DNA of 64,000 nucleotides from Herbaspirillum hiltneri N3 (GTDB lineage: Bacteria > Pseudomonadota > Gammaproteobacteria > Burkholderiales > Burkholderiaceae_D). The notes under the pieces were generated by a model. That model had not been told where the DNA came from. It made no database searches and saw only the letters and a list, made by a program, of their open reading frames with translations. Below, in pieces: positions 42,817 through 52,378 of the stretch. The translations under genes were made by a program, and so were the position numbers. Position 1 is the stretch's first letter, and every line of letters begins with the position of its first letter. Location of the stretch: assembly GCF_001267925.1 (NCBI RefSeq), contig NZ_CP011409.1, positions 4,464,001 through 4,528,000 on the forward strand. The letters run 5' to 3'.

Positions 42817-43191
42817 ATGTCCAATCAACAAAACGACGGCAAGCAACAACAACCCGGCCAAGCGCAGCAGGATCAGCAAAACCAGCAACGCGGCCAGCAA
42901 TCCGGCCAGGGCCAGAATGCAGGCCAGCAACAAGCCGGCAACGACAAGGGTTCGCGCAATCAGCAAGACCAGAACAACGCCAGCTCGGGTCGTCAGCAAG
43001 GCGGCGCCGACGCCGATAACTCCAGCATCACGCAGGGCGGCGGACGTTCGCACCAGCAAGCCAACCAGTCGCAGAACAAGCAACAGGATCAGCAAGGCTC
43101 GCGTCAAGGGCAGCAATCCGGGGCCAACGATCAGAACAAGCAACAAGGCAATCAGAGCAATCAAGGCGGCTCCGGCTCCAGGCAAAGCTGA
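42817..43191 (+). CDS. Gln/Gly/Asn-rich disordered protein, 124 aa
   Basis: A hydrophilic protein made almost entirely of Gln, Asn, Gly, Ser, Lys and Asp (QQNDGKQQQPGQAQQDQQNQ-type runs) with no hydrophobic core, signal or cysteine. A clear GAGGAG ribosome binding site lies 6 nt before the ATG, and an intrinsic terminator follows at 43226, so it looks like a real monocistronic gene. Composition resembles desiccation/stress-type hydrophilins, but that is a guess. The long hydrophobic frame on the other strand is just the complement of Gln codons. Confidence 0.65.
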   Translation: MSNQQNDGKQQQPGQAQQDQQNQQRGQQSGQGQNAGQQQAGNDKGSRNQQDQNNASSGRQQGGADADNSSITQGGGRSHQQANQSQNKQQDQQGSRQGQQSGANDQNKQQGNQSNQGGSGSRQS

Positions 43192-43225
43192 TGTACTGAG
43201 GCAGGAATAGTCTTTGGGGTTTTCG

Positions 43226-43247
43226 GCCGCCTGCGGGCGGCTTTTTT
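43226..43247 (+). terminator. rho-independent terminator of the Gln-rich gene
   Basis: GCCGCC-TGCG-GGCGGC followed by six T residues: a classic 6-bp GC stem with a tetraloop, 35 bp after the stop codon at 43191. Confidence 0.8.
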
Positions 43248-43273
43248 ATGGCCGGCGGCAAGTACGAAGAGAT

Positions 43274-43384
43274 CTACACGCCGAACCAGAACAGGCGCAG
43301 CAGGCACACGGCGCCGATGCCGATCATGGCGACCAGGCCGGCGGCGATGACGACGGGCGTTTTCGGGTGATGTCGGCTATCCAT
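43274..43384 (-). CDS. 36-aa single-TM membrane peptide
   Basis: AGGAGA lies 5 nt before the ATG at 43384. The product begins MDSRHHPKTP and has one transmembrane helix (VVIAAGLVAMIGIGAVCLLRLF). A longer in-frame opening to 43510 lacks a ribosome binding site. Similar mini-proteins are often missed in annotation. Function unknown; it sits between the Gln-rich gene's terminator and the di-iron candidate. Confidence 0.55.
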   Translation of the reverse strand: MDSRHHPKTPVVIAAGLVAMIGIGAVCLLRLFWFGV

Positions 43385-43633
43385 GGCGGTCTCCTGGGTA
43401 CGGTCTCCTGGGTTGCTGCACTGCTGAACGGTGCATGTTTTCAGAATAGACCGTGCAGCAGCCGGCGTCAGTCGGCGCATTGCTGTTGTTGCAGTAAGAC
43501 CCGCATGCAATGCGCCGGCCCGGATGACGTCGCTATCAGGTCTCGTCCGACTTCAAACTGCGTGATCGGCCTATTACCTCGGAACGCGTGCTGCCTGAAG
43601 ATAAAGGCTGTCCCCTTTTCGTGTTGAGGCATC

Positions 43634-45001
43634 ATGGTTTCCATCGCAACATCTTTTATCGCCCCGCCCAACGAGGCGACACCCGTCTCCAGCGCGGCCC
43701 TCTACCGCGCCTTGTCGGTGCCGAAGCCTTCCCGCATGGCGCGCGAAGACGGCGCCCGCTATCTGCAGGCGCAGCTGATGCGCGCGCAGGATTTGCCGTG
43801 CGACATGCCGGCCTGCCCCGATGACCTGCAGGCGTGGGTGACCACACGCGTTGCGGACGTCGGCGAGCGCTACGCCGCCTACCTCGCGGAGCGCAAGGAT
43901 GGCGCGCCGCGCCGTTACTTCGCGACGCGTTCGCATGCGCTCAATTTCATCCGAGCGGTGGCGCCGACCAAGCTGGTCGACGGCTCGTGGCTGTATGGCA
44001 CGCTGGCGTACTGGGAACGTCCGGCGTTCCGCCCGCTGATCCTGACCTATCTGGAAGAACTCGGCGACGGCGACCCCGCCATGAATCACGTCACGCTCTA
44101 CCAGAAGCTGCTGGCCGCGCACGACTGCGACGACTGGCAGGATCTTTCCGACGAGCATTTCGTGCAAGGCGCGATTCAGCTGGCGCTCGGTTATCAGACC
44201 GAGCGCTTCCTGCCGGAAGTGATCGGCTATAACCTGGGCTATGAGCAACTGCCGCTGCATTTGCTGATCAGCGCTTATGAACTCAATGAGCTCGGTATCG
44301 ATCCGTACTACTTCACGCTGCACGTGACCATCGACAACGCCGCCACCGGCCACGCCCGCAAGGCGGCGCACGCGGTGGCCGACATCGCTGCGCAGCAGGA
44401 CGATCCGGCCGGCTTCTATCGCCGCGTGCGCGACGGCTATCGTCTCAACGATCTCGGCATGGACACCGCCTCGGTGATCGCCGGCTTCGATCCCGAACGT
44501 GCGCTGATCGCGGTCTTGCAAGAGAAGGCCGCGGTCGGCCGCAATATGCATTCGGATTACTGCCGCTTCGCCGGCAAGACCGTCAACGAATGGCTGGACA
44601 ACCCGGAAGACGCAGGCCGTTTCCTACACGAGCTGGAGCGTGCGGGATGGATCAAGCGCGGCAGCGATCCGCAGGAGAGCCGCTTCTGGCGACTGATCAG
44701 CGGCGCCGGTGCGGAGATGTTCGGCGTCTTCAGCCCGCGCGAACAGCAGCTCTTGTACGACTGGATCACACGCGCCGACGGCCATGGGCGCGGCATGACG
44801 TTCCGCGCCGCTGCCCGGGTGCGGGCGGCACGCGAACCCGTCACCCGCGGCCGCGCCGGCATGCATCTGGTGGGCGCCGACACCGCCACTGCAGCAAGCA
44901 CCAATCCCGCAACGCTGATCGATGCCCTGTCGCCCGGCTCGCATCATTCGGTGCAAGGACTGCAAGCGACGCGCAAGTTCAGCGCCGTGCTGCGCGGCTG
45001 A
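43634..45001 (+). CDS. haem-oxygenase-like iron-containing redox enzyme family
   Basis: A 455-residue protein of the haem-oxygenase-like di-iron (Haem_oxygenas_2/HDO) type. Candidate metal ligands occur in LTYLEELGDGDPAMNHVTLY (Glu...His) and LHVTIDNAATGHARKAAHAV (Asp...His). Enzymes of this fold are mostly N-oxygenases, fatty-acid or amino-acid oxidases. The C-terminal ~120 residues (GWIKRGSDPQESRFW onward) look like an added helical domain and a basic tail. GAGG precedes the ATG. It is monocistronic and convergent with pdeM (6 nt apart). Substrate not predictable. Confidence 0.75.
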   Translation: MVSIATSFIAPPNEATPVSSAALYRALSVPKPSRMAREDGARYLQAQLMRAQDLPCDMPACPDDLQAWVTTRVADVGERYAAYLAERKDGAPRRYFATRSHALNFIRAVAPTKLVDGSWLYGTLAYWERPAFRPLILTYLEELGDGDPAMNHVTLYQKLLAAHDCDDWQDLSDEHFVQGAIQLALGYQTERFLPEVIGYNLGYEQLPLHLLISAYELNELGIDPYYFTLHVTIDNAATGHARKAAHAVADIAAQQDDPAGFYRRVRDGYRLNDLGMDTASVIAGFDPERALIAVLQEKAAVGRNMHSDYCRFAGKTVNEWLDNPEDAGRFLHELERAGWIKRGSDPQESRFWRLISGAGAEMFGVFSPREQQLLYDWITRADGHGRGMTFRAAARVRAAREPVTRGRAGMHLVGADTATAASTNPATLIDALSPGSHHSVQGLQATRKFSAVLRG

Positions 45002-45007
45002 TCGTCC

Positions 45008-45691
45008 TCAGGGTGAGCGCGGATAGGCAAACACGCGGTCGTCGGTGCAGACGAATAATTGTTCGCCCTGCTCCCCGCGGACGTCATACCCGCCGGTGAA
45101 CGCACCGAAGGCCGGCAGCGTTGCCTGCTTCGCGCCAAAGACGAAACACGGCAGCCGCAGCGAATCACGCCCCACCGCCAGCCGCACGACGGGATGGATA
45201 TGTCCCGCCAGCACGTAGGCATCCACCGCTTCCTGCGGGTGATGGCACAAGGCCAGCGGCCCGACCCGCCACGGCTCATCGACGACGTCCACGTCCAGCT
45301 GCGGCGGCGGGTCGCCGGCATGGCGATCATGATTGCCGCGCACCAGTGTCAGCTGCAAATCAGGATGACGCTCGCGCCAGCGCTGCAAGGCCAGCATGGT
45401 GGCCGGTGCGCGTGCGGTCCTGGCGTGCAGGAAATCGCCGAGGAATACGATGTGCGCGACCTCATGTGCCGCGACCAGGGCATCCAGCGCGTCCAGGTTG
45501 GCGCGCGTGGTGCCGTGCGGCACCGGGATGCCGCCGGCGCGGAACGCCGCCGCCTTGCCAAAATGGATGTCGGCCACGATCAGCATCTTGCGCGCGCGCC
45601 ACAGCAAGGCGCGTTGCGATAGCAAGCTCAGTTGCTCGCCGAACACAGTGACGTCCAGCGCACCGCCTTCGGCTGAATGAGCAGCCGTCAT
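45008..45691 (-). CDS. pdeM: ligase-associated metallophosphoesterase PdeM
   Basis: A 227-residue calcineurin-like phosphoesterase. The metal motifs are all visible: [27 protein letters not shown] and [11 protein letters not shown]. This family (Mpe/PdeM) is an endonuclease/phosphodiesterase encoded with an ATP-dependent ligase, an Lhr-type helicase and a metallo-beta-lactamase exonuclease, and it acts in DNA repair. Its ATG overlaps the helicase stop codon (ATGA), so it is the last gene of that four-gene operon. Confidence 0.9.
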   Translation of the reverse strand: MTAAHSAEGGALDVTVFGEQLSLLSQRALLWRARKMLIVADIHFGKAAAFRAGGIPVPHGTTRANLDALDALVAAHEVAHIVFLGDFLHARTARAPATMLALQRWRERHPDLQLTLVRGNHDRHAGDPPPQLDVDVVDEPWRVGPLALCHHPQEAVDAYVLAGHIHPVVRLAVGRDSLRLPCFVFGAKQATLPAFGAFTGGYDVRGEQGEQLFVCTDDRVFAYPRSP

Positions 45692-48252
45692 CGCGCCGCC
45701 GCCTTTTCCAGTTCCTGCAGCATACGCGCCACGCGATCGCTGAGTTTTTCAGTCGACAGCTTTTCACGGAAGCGCTCCACCATCAGCGGAAAGCCGAACG
45801 GCGTCGCGCGCGCGATGTTGCATACCTGCAGGCTGCGGCCGCGCAGTTCCTCCAGCGTCTCGCGCAGGCGCTGCAATTCCAGTTCCTGCTCCAGCACTTC
45901 GGTCTGCGCCTGCGTCAGCAGCAGGTTGCCGGCGTCGTGTTTGCGGAACACCTCAAAGAACAGGCTGGCCGACGCCTGCAGCTGGCGCGTGCTCTTCGGC
46001 TGTCCGGGAAACCCTTGGAACACCAGCCCGGAAATACGCGCGATTTCACGGAAGCGGCGTTGGGTCAGTTCGGTGGCGTTGAGACTGGCGATGACGTCTT
46101 CCAGCAAATGCGCCGAAGAGAACAAGGCGCCGTCCATGTCCGCCGCCGGAAAGAGATCGGTGACGTCGATCGGCGTCGCGCTCAGCAATTCGAAACCGTA
46201 GTCGTTGACCGCGATAGAAAACGTTGCAGCCCGCCGCTGCGCCAGCCGATAGGAAATCAATGCCGCCAACCCGACATGCACCAGTCTCCCGGCGAACGGA
46301 TAGAAAAACAGATGATGGCCTTCCCGGCTGTGCAGATGTTCGACCACCAGTTTGCGCGCAGTGGGCAGCGCCGACCATTGCTGCTGCAAGGCCAGCAAAG
46401 GCTGCATCGCCTGCATTTCGGGACCGCGGTACGCGTCGTGCGCGGCTTCTTCCAGGCAATCGAGCACGGCATGGGCCAGCGTCGACGACAGCGGCAGGCG
46501 CCCGCCCTGCCAACGCGGGACGGCGCCGGAACCGCTGGTGGCGCGACGCACATAGGCGGTCATTTCATGCACCCGCACGAACTCCAGCATGCGACCGCCG
46601 AACAGGAAACGGTCACCCGCACGCAGACGCGCGATGAAGCCTTCTTCGATGGTGCCGATACGCGCGCCCCGCAAGTATTGCACTTGCATGCTGGCGTCGG
46701 ACACGATGGTGCCGATGCTCATGCGATGGCGGCGTGCAATAGCCGCATCCGGCACGCGATAGACGCCGTCGGCATCGGGCGCCACCCGCTGATATTCCGG
46801 ATAGGCGGTCAGGCTCTGGCCGCCGCGCGCGACGAAATCCAGCGCCCATTGCCACTGGTCGGGACGCAGCGCGCGGTAGGAATAGGCGGTCCGCACTTCG
46901 TCGAACAATTCCTGCGAACGAAAGCCGCCGCCCAGCGCAATCGTCACCAGATGCTGGACCAGCACATCGAGCGGCGTATCCGGCACCGGACGTTGCTCGA
47001 CCTGGCCGGCGGCGACGGCGTGACGCGCGCCGGCGGCTTCCAGCAATTCCAGCGTGTTGGTCGGCACCAGCGTTACGCGCGACACGCGTCCGGGCGAGTG
47101 ACCACTGCGGCCGGCGCGTTGCAGCAGGCGCGCGACGCCGCGTGCACTGCCAATCTGCAGCACGCGCTCGACCGGCGCGAAGTCGACGCCGAGGTCGAGG
47201 CTGGAAGTGCAGACCACCGCTTTGAGCTGGCCGTTCTTGATCGCCAGCTCGACCCAGTCGCGCACCTCGCGGTCCAGCGAGCCGTGATGCAGCGCGATCA
47301 GCCCGGCCCAGTCGGGCCGCGCCGCCAGCAGATTCTGGTACCACAACTCGGCCTGCGAGCGCGTGTTGGTGAAGACCAGCGTGCTGGCGTGGCCGTCGAT
47401 CTCCGCCGCGACCGCCGGCAGCATCTGCAGGCCGAGATGGCCGGCCCAGGCGAAACGCGAGGGATGCGCCGGAATCAGCGTATCGACCACGATCTTCTTG
47501 CGCGTCTTGCCTTGCACCAGCACGCCGCGCCCTTCTCCGAGCAGGGCGTCCTTCGACTGCTGCAGGTTGCCCAGTGTGGCTGACAAGCCCCACACCATCA
47601 GCTGCGGCCGCCAGCGGCGCAGACGCGCCAGCGCCAGTTGCGTCTGCACGCCGCGCTTGCTGCCCATGAGCTCATGCCATTCGTCGACGATGACGGCGTC
47701 AAGCTTGCCGAACCGCGCGGCGGCGTCATCCTGGCTCAGCAGCAGCGACAGGCTTTCGGGGGTGGTGATCAATGCGCTCGGCAAGCTGCGCAGCTGGCGC
47801 GCGCGTTCGCTGCCGGAGGTATCGCCGGTACGGCTGCCGATGGTCCAGGCGGGCAACAAGGCGTTCAGCGGCGCTTCCAATGCGCGCGCGGTGTCGGACG
47901 CAAGCGCGCGCATCGGCGTGATCCACAGGATGCGCAGGCCGGTCTGATTGATTGCCCTGGTACGCCTGGCGCCGGCGGCAGGCATATCCGTCAAGGGCAA
48001 GGGACCGGCTTTGGCCAACGCCGGTACGGCATGCTGCAGGGCGGCGAACCAGACCGCATAGGTTTTGCCGGAGCCCGTGCTGGCATGCAGCAGGCCCGAC
48101 TCGCCGCGCAGGGCGGCTTGCCAGGTGTCGCGCTGGAAGGCGAAGATTTTCCAGCCTTGCGCGGCGAACCAGCGCTCCACCGGCGTGCTGCGCGATCTTG
48201 CCGCAACGGGTGGAACCTCGTCGCCGGTGTCGTCAGGCCGTGCGCGCAGCAT
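45688..48252 (-). CDS. ligase-associated Lhr-like DEXH helicase
   Basis: An 854-residue SF2 helicase. Motifs: FAFQRDTW (Q-type), [12 protein letters not shown] (Walker A), VDEWHELMG (DEXH-type), SATLGNL (motif III), [13 protein letters not shown], and [39 protein letters not shown] (motifs V-VI, shown here in pieces). The C-terminal part contains the Lhr-core winged-helix and beta-barrel domains. The start at 48252 overlaps the end of the ligase gene by 20 nt; the open frame continuing upstream to 48501 is inside the ligase gene. It is the 3'-5' ssDNA-dependent translocase of the repair operon. Confidence 0.9.
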   Translation of the reverse strand: MLRARPDDTGDEVPPVAARSRSTPVERWFAAQGWKIFAFQRDTWQAALRGESGLLHASTGSGKTYAVWFAALQHAVPALAKAGPLPLTDMPAAGARRTRAINQTGLRILWITPMRALASDTARALEAPLNALLPAWTIGSRTGDTSGSERARQLRSLPSALITTPESLSLLLSQDDAAARFGKLDAVIVDEWHELMGSKRGVQTQLALARLRRWRPQLMVWGLSATLGNLQQSKDALLGEGRGVLVQGKTRKKIVVDTLIPAHPSRFAWAGHLGLQMLPAVAAEIDGHASTLVFTNTRSQAELWYQNLLAARPDWAGLIALHHGSLDREVRDWVELAIKNGQLKAVVCTSSLDLGVDFAPVERVLQIGSARGVARLLQRAGRSGHSPGRVSRVTLVPTNTLELLEAAGARHAVAAGQVEQRPVPDTPLDVLVQHLVTIALGGGFRSQELFDEVRTAYSYRALRPDQWQWALDFVARGGQSLTAYPEYQRVAPDADGVYRVPDAAIARRHRMSIGTIVSDASMQVQYLRGARIGTIEEGFIARLRAGDRFLFGGRMLEFVRVHEMTAYVRRATSGSGAVPRWQGGRLPLSSTLAHAVLDCLEEAAHDAYRGPEMQAMQPLLALQQQWSALPTARKLVVEHLHSREGHHLFFYPFAGRLVHVGLAALISYRLAQRRAATFSIAVNDYGFELLSATPIDVTDLFPAADMDGALFSSAHLLEDVIASLNATELTQRRFREIARISGLVFQGFPGQPKSTRQLQASASLFFEVFRKHDAGNLLLTQAQTEVLEQELELQRLRETLEELRGRSLQVCNIARATPFGFPLMVERFREKLSTEKLSDRVARMLQELEKAAAR

Positions 48253-49912
48253 GATGTCCTTCCGCTTCGCTGAGCAAGGCTTGCAAGGTCGACAGGCTGT
48301 CCGCCTCCGCGATCGGTTTGTCGTCGCGGATACGCAGGATGCGCGGGAAGCGCACCGCGATGCCGGCCTTGTGGCGCGGCGAGGCGGCGATGCCTTCAAA
48401 GCCGATTTCGAACACCATGCTCGGCTTGACGCTGCGCACCGGTCCGAACTTTTCCACGGTGCTGCTGCGGATGATGCGGTCGACGCGTGCGATCTCGGCA
48501 TCGGTCAATCCGGAATAGGCCTTCGCGAAGGGCACCAGCCGGCGCTCTCCGGCCGCATCTTCGGCATCCCACACGGCAAAGGTGTAGTCGGTGTACAGCG
48601 AAGCGCGCCGGCCGTGGCCGCTTTGCGCATAGATCAGGACGGCGTCGACCGAGTAGGGATCGATCTTCCACTTCCACCAGGTGCCGACGTTCTTGGTGCG
48701 GCCGATGCCGTAGTGCGACGATTTCGCCTTCAGCATCATGCCCTCGACGCCGCGTGCGCGAGCGCTTTCGCGCAGGGTCGCCAGCGCGCTCCAGTCGGCG
48801 GCTTCGGCGGGGCCGATCACGGGGGCGAGGGTCAGGCCGGGGACGTCTGCAGCGAGTTTTTCCAGCAGTGCACGTCGCTCCTGCTGCGGCCTGCCGCGCA
48901 GGTCCTGCCCGTCCAGTTCGAGCAGATCGTAGGCGATTAGCGCCGCCGGCAGATCGGCCAACAATCTGGCCGACAGCGTCTTGCGGCCGATGCGCTTTTG
49001 CAGGTCGGCGAAGGGCGCAATGACACCTTCATTGCCATCGCTGCCGCCTCCGCGCCGGATCACGATCTCCCCGTCGATGACCACGCCCTCGGGCAGCGGC
49101 AACTGCGCCAGTTCCGGAAAGCGGTCGGTGATCAGTTCCTCGCCGCGCGACCACAGCCAGCTGCGTCCTTCACGATGCACCAGCTGTGCGCGGATGCCGT
49201 CATATTTCCATTCGATCTGCCATTCGCCGGGATCGCCCAGCGTGGCGGGATCGGCCAGCAAGGGATGCGCCAGGAAGAAGGGATAAGGCTGGCCGCCGCG
49301 ACGCTGGCGATCGGCTTCGGACGGCGGTGCAATCAACTCGGCGAAGCCGGCTGCGGTGGGCCGCGTGCCGCGGTCGGTCCAGCCGACCAGGCGCTGCGCG
49401 ACGGTCTTGGCGTCGACGCCGGCAACCACGGCCAGCGCGCGCGTGACCAGCAGTTTCGAGACGCCGACCCGGAAGCCGCCGCCGATCAGCTTGCTGAGCA
49501 GGAAACGGCCCTGCCAGTCGAGCACGTCCCAATACGAGAACAGCGCCGCGCGGACGGTTTCGGCATCGGCGCCGCGCAAGGGTGCCACGCGCTGCTCCAT
49601 CCACAGGCTCAGTCCGAGATCGTCGTCGCGCGTGGCGGGCGGCAGGACGTGGGCGATGGTTTCGGCCAGGTCGCCGACGGCCTGGTAACACTCATCGAAC
49701 AGCCATTCGTCGAGCTGCGCATATTGCATCGCGCAGTGGCGCAGCAACTTTGTCGGCACCGCCTGGCGCGGCTTGCCGCCGGCCAGGAAATACACCGCCC
49801 ATGCCGCATCGGCGGCGTCGGCATGGCGAAAGTAAGCCTGCAGCGCCTCGAGCTTGCGGCTGGTCGCGGTGGTGGCATCGAGTTCCGCATACAGGTGGGC
49901 GAAGTCACGCAT
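48233..49912 (-). CDS. ATP-dependent DNA ligase (repair operon)
   Basis: A 559-residue ATP-dependent ligase. The adenylation Lys is in [14 protein letters not shown], with a downstream [25 protein letters not shown] and [21 protein letters not shown] before the OB-fold. An N-terminal DNA-binding domain precedes them ([20 protein letters not shown] onward), giving the length expected of the LigB/C-type bacterial ligases. ATG 49912 is used because the gene overlaps the exonuclease end by 8 nt and family homology starts there. It seals nicks, working with the exonuclease, helicase and phosphoesterase. Confidence 0.9.
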   Translation of the reverse strand: MRDFAHLYAELDATTATSRKLEALQAYFRHADAADAAWAVYFLAGGKPRQAVPTKLLRHCAMQYAQLDEWLFDECYQAVGDLAETIAHVLPPATRDDDLGLSLWMEQRVAPLRGADAETVRAALFSYWDVLDWQGRFLLSKLIGGGFRVGVSKLLVTRALAVVAGVDAKTVAQRLVGWTDRGTRPTAAGFAELIAPPSEADRQRRGGQPYPFFLAHPLLADPATLGDPGEWQIEWKYDGIRAQLVHREGRSWLWSRGEELITDRFPELAQLPLPEGVVIDGEIVIRRGGGSDGNEGVIAPFADLQKRIGRKTLSARLLADLPAALIAYDLLELDGQDLRGRPQQERRALLEKLAADVPGLTLAPVIGPAEAADWSALATLRESARARGVEGMMLKAKSSHYGIGRTKNVGTWWKWKIDPYSVDAVLIYAQSGHGRRASLYTDYTFAVWDAEDAAGERRLVPFAKAYSGLTDAEIARVDRIIRSSTVEKFGPVRSVKPSMVFEIGFEGIAASPRHKAGIAVRFPRILRIRDDKPIAEADSLSTLQALLSEAEGHHAARTA

Positions 49913-50945
49913 GGCCGCCTGCCCCTTTCTCTTCCTCATGCTCTTTATCGGTCTCCACCTCTTCTTCGCCGCCGTATTCGGTATCGAAGGAGCCGGCATC
50001 GAGGCCGTTCTGTCGCAGCCAGCGCACCATGATCGGAATTTGTCCATGCGTGACGATGATGCGCGATGCGCTGGTGGCAGCGATGGCGCTGAGCAGGCCG
50101 GGCCAGTCGGCGTGATCGGACAGGATGAACCCGCGATCGACGCCGCGTCGCCGGCGCGATCCGCGCAGGCGCATCCAGCCGCTGGCGAAGGCGTCGCTGT
50201 AGTCGCCGAAACGGCGCATCCACGGTGACCCGGCAGCCGATGGCGGCGCCAGCACCAGCGCTTGCCGCAACACCGATTTGTCCTCGACGTCGCTGACCGC
50301 CAGGGTTGGCGGCAAAGCTACGCCGGCTTCGCGGTAGAGCGCGTTGAGCGGCGTCACGGCGCCGTGGCAAACGATGCTGCCGATAGTCGGATCAAGTCCG
50401 TGCAAGATGCGCTGGGCCTTGCCGAAGGCGTAGCAGAACAGCACGCTGGTGCGACCCTCCCCGGCATTGCGACGCCACCAGGCGTTGATGTCGCCGAATA
50501 TCTCGGCCTGCGGCTGCCAGCGGTAAATCGGCATGCCGAAGGTCGATTCGGTAATGAAGGTATCGCAGCGCACGCTCTCGAACGGCGCGCAGGTGCCGTC
50601 CTGTTCCAGCTTGTAATCGCCGGAGGCGACCCAGACCTCACCGCGGTATTCCATGCGCAATTGCGCCGAACCGAGCACGTGGCCGGCCGGATGCAGCGAC
50701 AATGCGACGCCGTTATGGGTAACCGATTCGCCGTAGCGCAAAGCATCCAGACGGATCTCGCCGAGACGTGCGCGCAGGATGCCGGCGCCGTCGGCGGTCG
50801 CCAGATAGTGGCCGTGCCCGGTACGGGCATGGTCGGCGTGGGCGTGCGTGATCACGGCGCGGTCCACCGGACGCCAGGGGTCGATATAGAAATCACCGGG
50901 AACGCAATACAGGCCTTCCTTGCGCACCACGACCAGGTCGCTCAT
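49905..50945 (-). CDS. ligase-associated metallo-beta-lactamase exonuclease
   Basis: A 346-residue metallo-beta-lactamase/beta-CASP nuclease. The zinc motif AVITHAHADHARTGHGHY (HxHxDH) is intact, with further His at PAGHVLGSAQ and LSDHADWPGL and Asp in SGDYKLEQDG. It belongs to the Exo subunit of the ligase-helicase-phosphoesterase repair operon and likely trims DNA ends. ATG 50945 has AGGAG 5 nt upstream; the frame open from 50981 has none. It is the first gene of the operon. Confidence 0.9.
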   Translation of the reverse strand: MSDLVVVRKEGLYCVPGDFYIDPWRPVDRAVITHAHADHARTGHGHYLATADGAGILRARLGEIRLDALRYGESVTHNGVALSLHPAGHVLGSAQLRMEYRGEVWVASGDYKLEQDGTCAPFESVRCDTFITESTFGMPIYRWQPQAEIFGDINAWWRRNAGEGRTSVLFCYAFGKAQRILHGLDPTIGSIVCHGAVTPLNALYREAGVALPPTLAVSDVEDKSVLRQALVLAPPSAAGSPWMRRFGDYSDAFASGWMRLRGSRRRRGVDRGFILSDHADWPGLLSAIAATSASRIIVTHGQIPIMVRWLRQNGLDAGSFDTEYGGEEEVETDKEHEEEKGAGGHA

Positions 50946-51150
50946 GCCGCTCCTGCAAAAAGGATGATGGAAAGCTTCCACTGTAATCGGGACGCGGCAC
51001 GGGCGCTGTCAGCGGATGCCCGCTTGTCGCGTCGGCCACCTTCCTGCCTGCCGCAAATCCTACGAAAGGTGACGTGATCGTCCTATGGTTGGCGGTAAGC
51101 GCTATGGGTACATTTGCTGTCGTGACAAGAACACTCTAGAGGAGATCGAC

Positions 51151-52227
51151 ATGATCAATAGCAACCTGCATGCACATGCAGTCAATGGGGACGACAGCGC
51201 CGCGTCCGGCGTCTCGTGGGGAGCCATCCTCGCGGGCGCGTTTGCCGCGGCGGCGTTGTCCTTCATCCTGGTGATCCTCGGCTTCGGCCTGGGATTTTCA
51301 TCGGTTTCGCCCTGGTCCGGCAGCGGTCTCAGCGCGCAGACCATAGGCTGGACCACCATCGCGTGGATCACTTTCACCCAGATCGCCGCATCGGCCATCG
51401 GTGGCTACATGGCCGGGCGCCTGCGCGTGAAGTGGGCCAGCGTGCATACCGATGAAGTGTATTTCCGCGACACCGCGCACGGCTTCCTGGCGTGGGCGGT
51501 GGCATCGCTGGCGACGGCGGCGCTGCTCAGCACGGCCATCGGCAGCGTGATATCGAGCGGCGCCAAGGTGGCCGGCTCGGCCGGAGCGGCAGTAGTTGCC
51601 ACGGGCGCCACGGCGGCTGCCGGCGGCGCTGCTGCGGCCCCGGACGGCAATGCCGTTGCAGGCGCCGATAACGTCTCCGGCTACTTCATCGACTCGCTGT
51701 TCCGTGCTCCGGCAACCGGCACGCAGACCGGCGCACCGGCTTCCGCCGATGCTGCTCCTGCACCTGCTCCTGCCGCACCCCTGGCCGTCGCCGCCGATAG
51801 CCCGCCGCTGGCGCCTGCACAGCGCAACGAGGTGATGCGCATCTTCGCCAATGCCCTGCGCACCGGCGCCTTGCCTGCCGGCGACAAGACCTACGTGGCG
51901 CAAGTGATCGCAAAACGTAGCGGCATCAGCCAGGCCGAGGCGGAAAAACGCGTCGACGACAGCTACGCCGCCTACAAGAAGGCCGTCGATGACGCCGCCA
52001 CCAAGGCCAAGGAAGCTGCCGACACGGCGCGCAAGGCAGCGGCTTACGGTTCGCTGTGGATGTTCGTGGCGTTGCTGTGCGGTGCATTCATCGCCAGCCT
52101 GGCGGCAACCTTCGGCGGCCGTCTGCGCGACCGCAAGGATCGCGTGGTGTACACGGCGGTGGAACCCACCGTCGACGGCAATCGCGACATCGCCCGCACC
52201 ACTCACGAATCCGTTACTTTGAGCTAG
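51151..52227 (+). CDS. membrane protein with Ala-rich insert, 358 aa
   Basis: GAGGAG precedes the ATG. Hydrophobic segments lie at about 22-50, 68-88, 107-125 and 318-342. Between them is a long Ala/Pro/Gly-rich stretch (residues ~150-225), probably outside the membrane, followed by a helical, acidic/basic segment (RNEVMRIFANALRTG, AEAEKRVDDSYAAYKKAVDDA) that could be a coiled coil. I do not recognise the family, but similar proteins are widespread in beta- and alphaproteobacteria. A 24-codon mini-gene follows 9 nt after. Confidence 0.7.
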   Translation: MINSNLHAHAVNGDDSAASGVSWGAILAGAFAAAALSFILVILGFGLGFSSVSPWSGSGLSAQTIGWTTIAWITFTQIAASAIGGYMAGRLRVKWASVHTDEVYFRDTAHGFLAWAVASLATAALLSTAIGSVISSGAKVAGSAGAAVVATGATAAAGGAAAAPDGNAVAGADNVSGYFIDSLFRAPATGTQTGAPASADAAPAPAPAAPLAVAADSPPLAPAQRNEVMRIFANALRTGALPAGDKTYVAQVIAKRSGISQAEAEKRVDDSYAAYKKAVDDAATKAKEAADTARKAAAYGSLWMFVALLCGAFIASLAATFGGRLRDRKDRVVYTAVEPTVDGNRDIARTTHESVTLS

Positions 52228-52236
52228 GAGATCAGC

Positions 52237-52311
52237 ATGGGAGCCATACTGCTTTGGTTGTTGGGGGTCCCGATTCCCATCATCATCCTCATCGTGCTGC
52301 TGATGCATTGA
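52237..52311 (+). CDS. 24-aa hydrophobic mini-protein
   Basis: TAGGAGATCAGC just upstream of the ATG supplies a good ribosome binding site. The whole product is a single hydrophobic helix beginning MGAILLWLLG and ending LLMH. It lies 9 nt after the larger membrane protein gene and 28 bp before an intrinsic terminator, so it is probably cotranscribed and translated. Tiny proteins of this type often regulate membrane complexes. Confidence 0.6.
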   Translation: MGAILLWLLGVPIPIIILIVLLMH

Positions 52312-52339
52312 TTCAGCTGCCGCCGAGGCTTGAAAACCA

Positions 52340-52369
52340 GCCGCGCCCCTCACAGGGCGCGGCTTTTTT
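52340..52369 (+). terminator. rho-independent terminator
   Basis: GCCGCGCCC-CTCACA-GGGCGCGGC followed by TTTTTT: a 9-bp perfect GC stem and a T-run. It ends the membrane protein / mini-protein transcript, and in the other direction stands right after the adenosine deaminase gene. Confidence 0.85.
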
Positions 52370-52378
52370 GTGGGGCAA

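Noticed and set aside
42598..43185. 195-residue hydrophobic frame opposite the Gln-rich gene
   Set aside because: Its Leu/Ile/Val content is the direct complement of CAG/CAA/AAC codons; the plus strand has the ribosome binding site and terminator.
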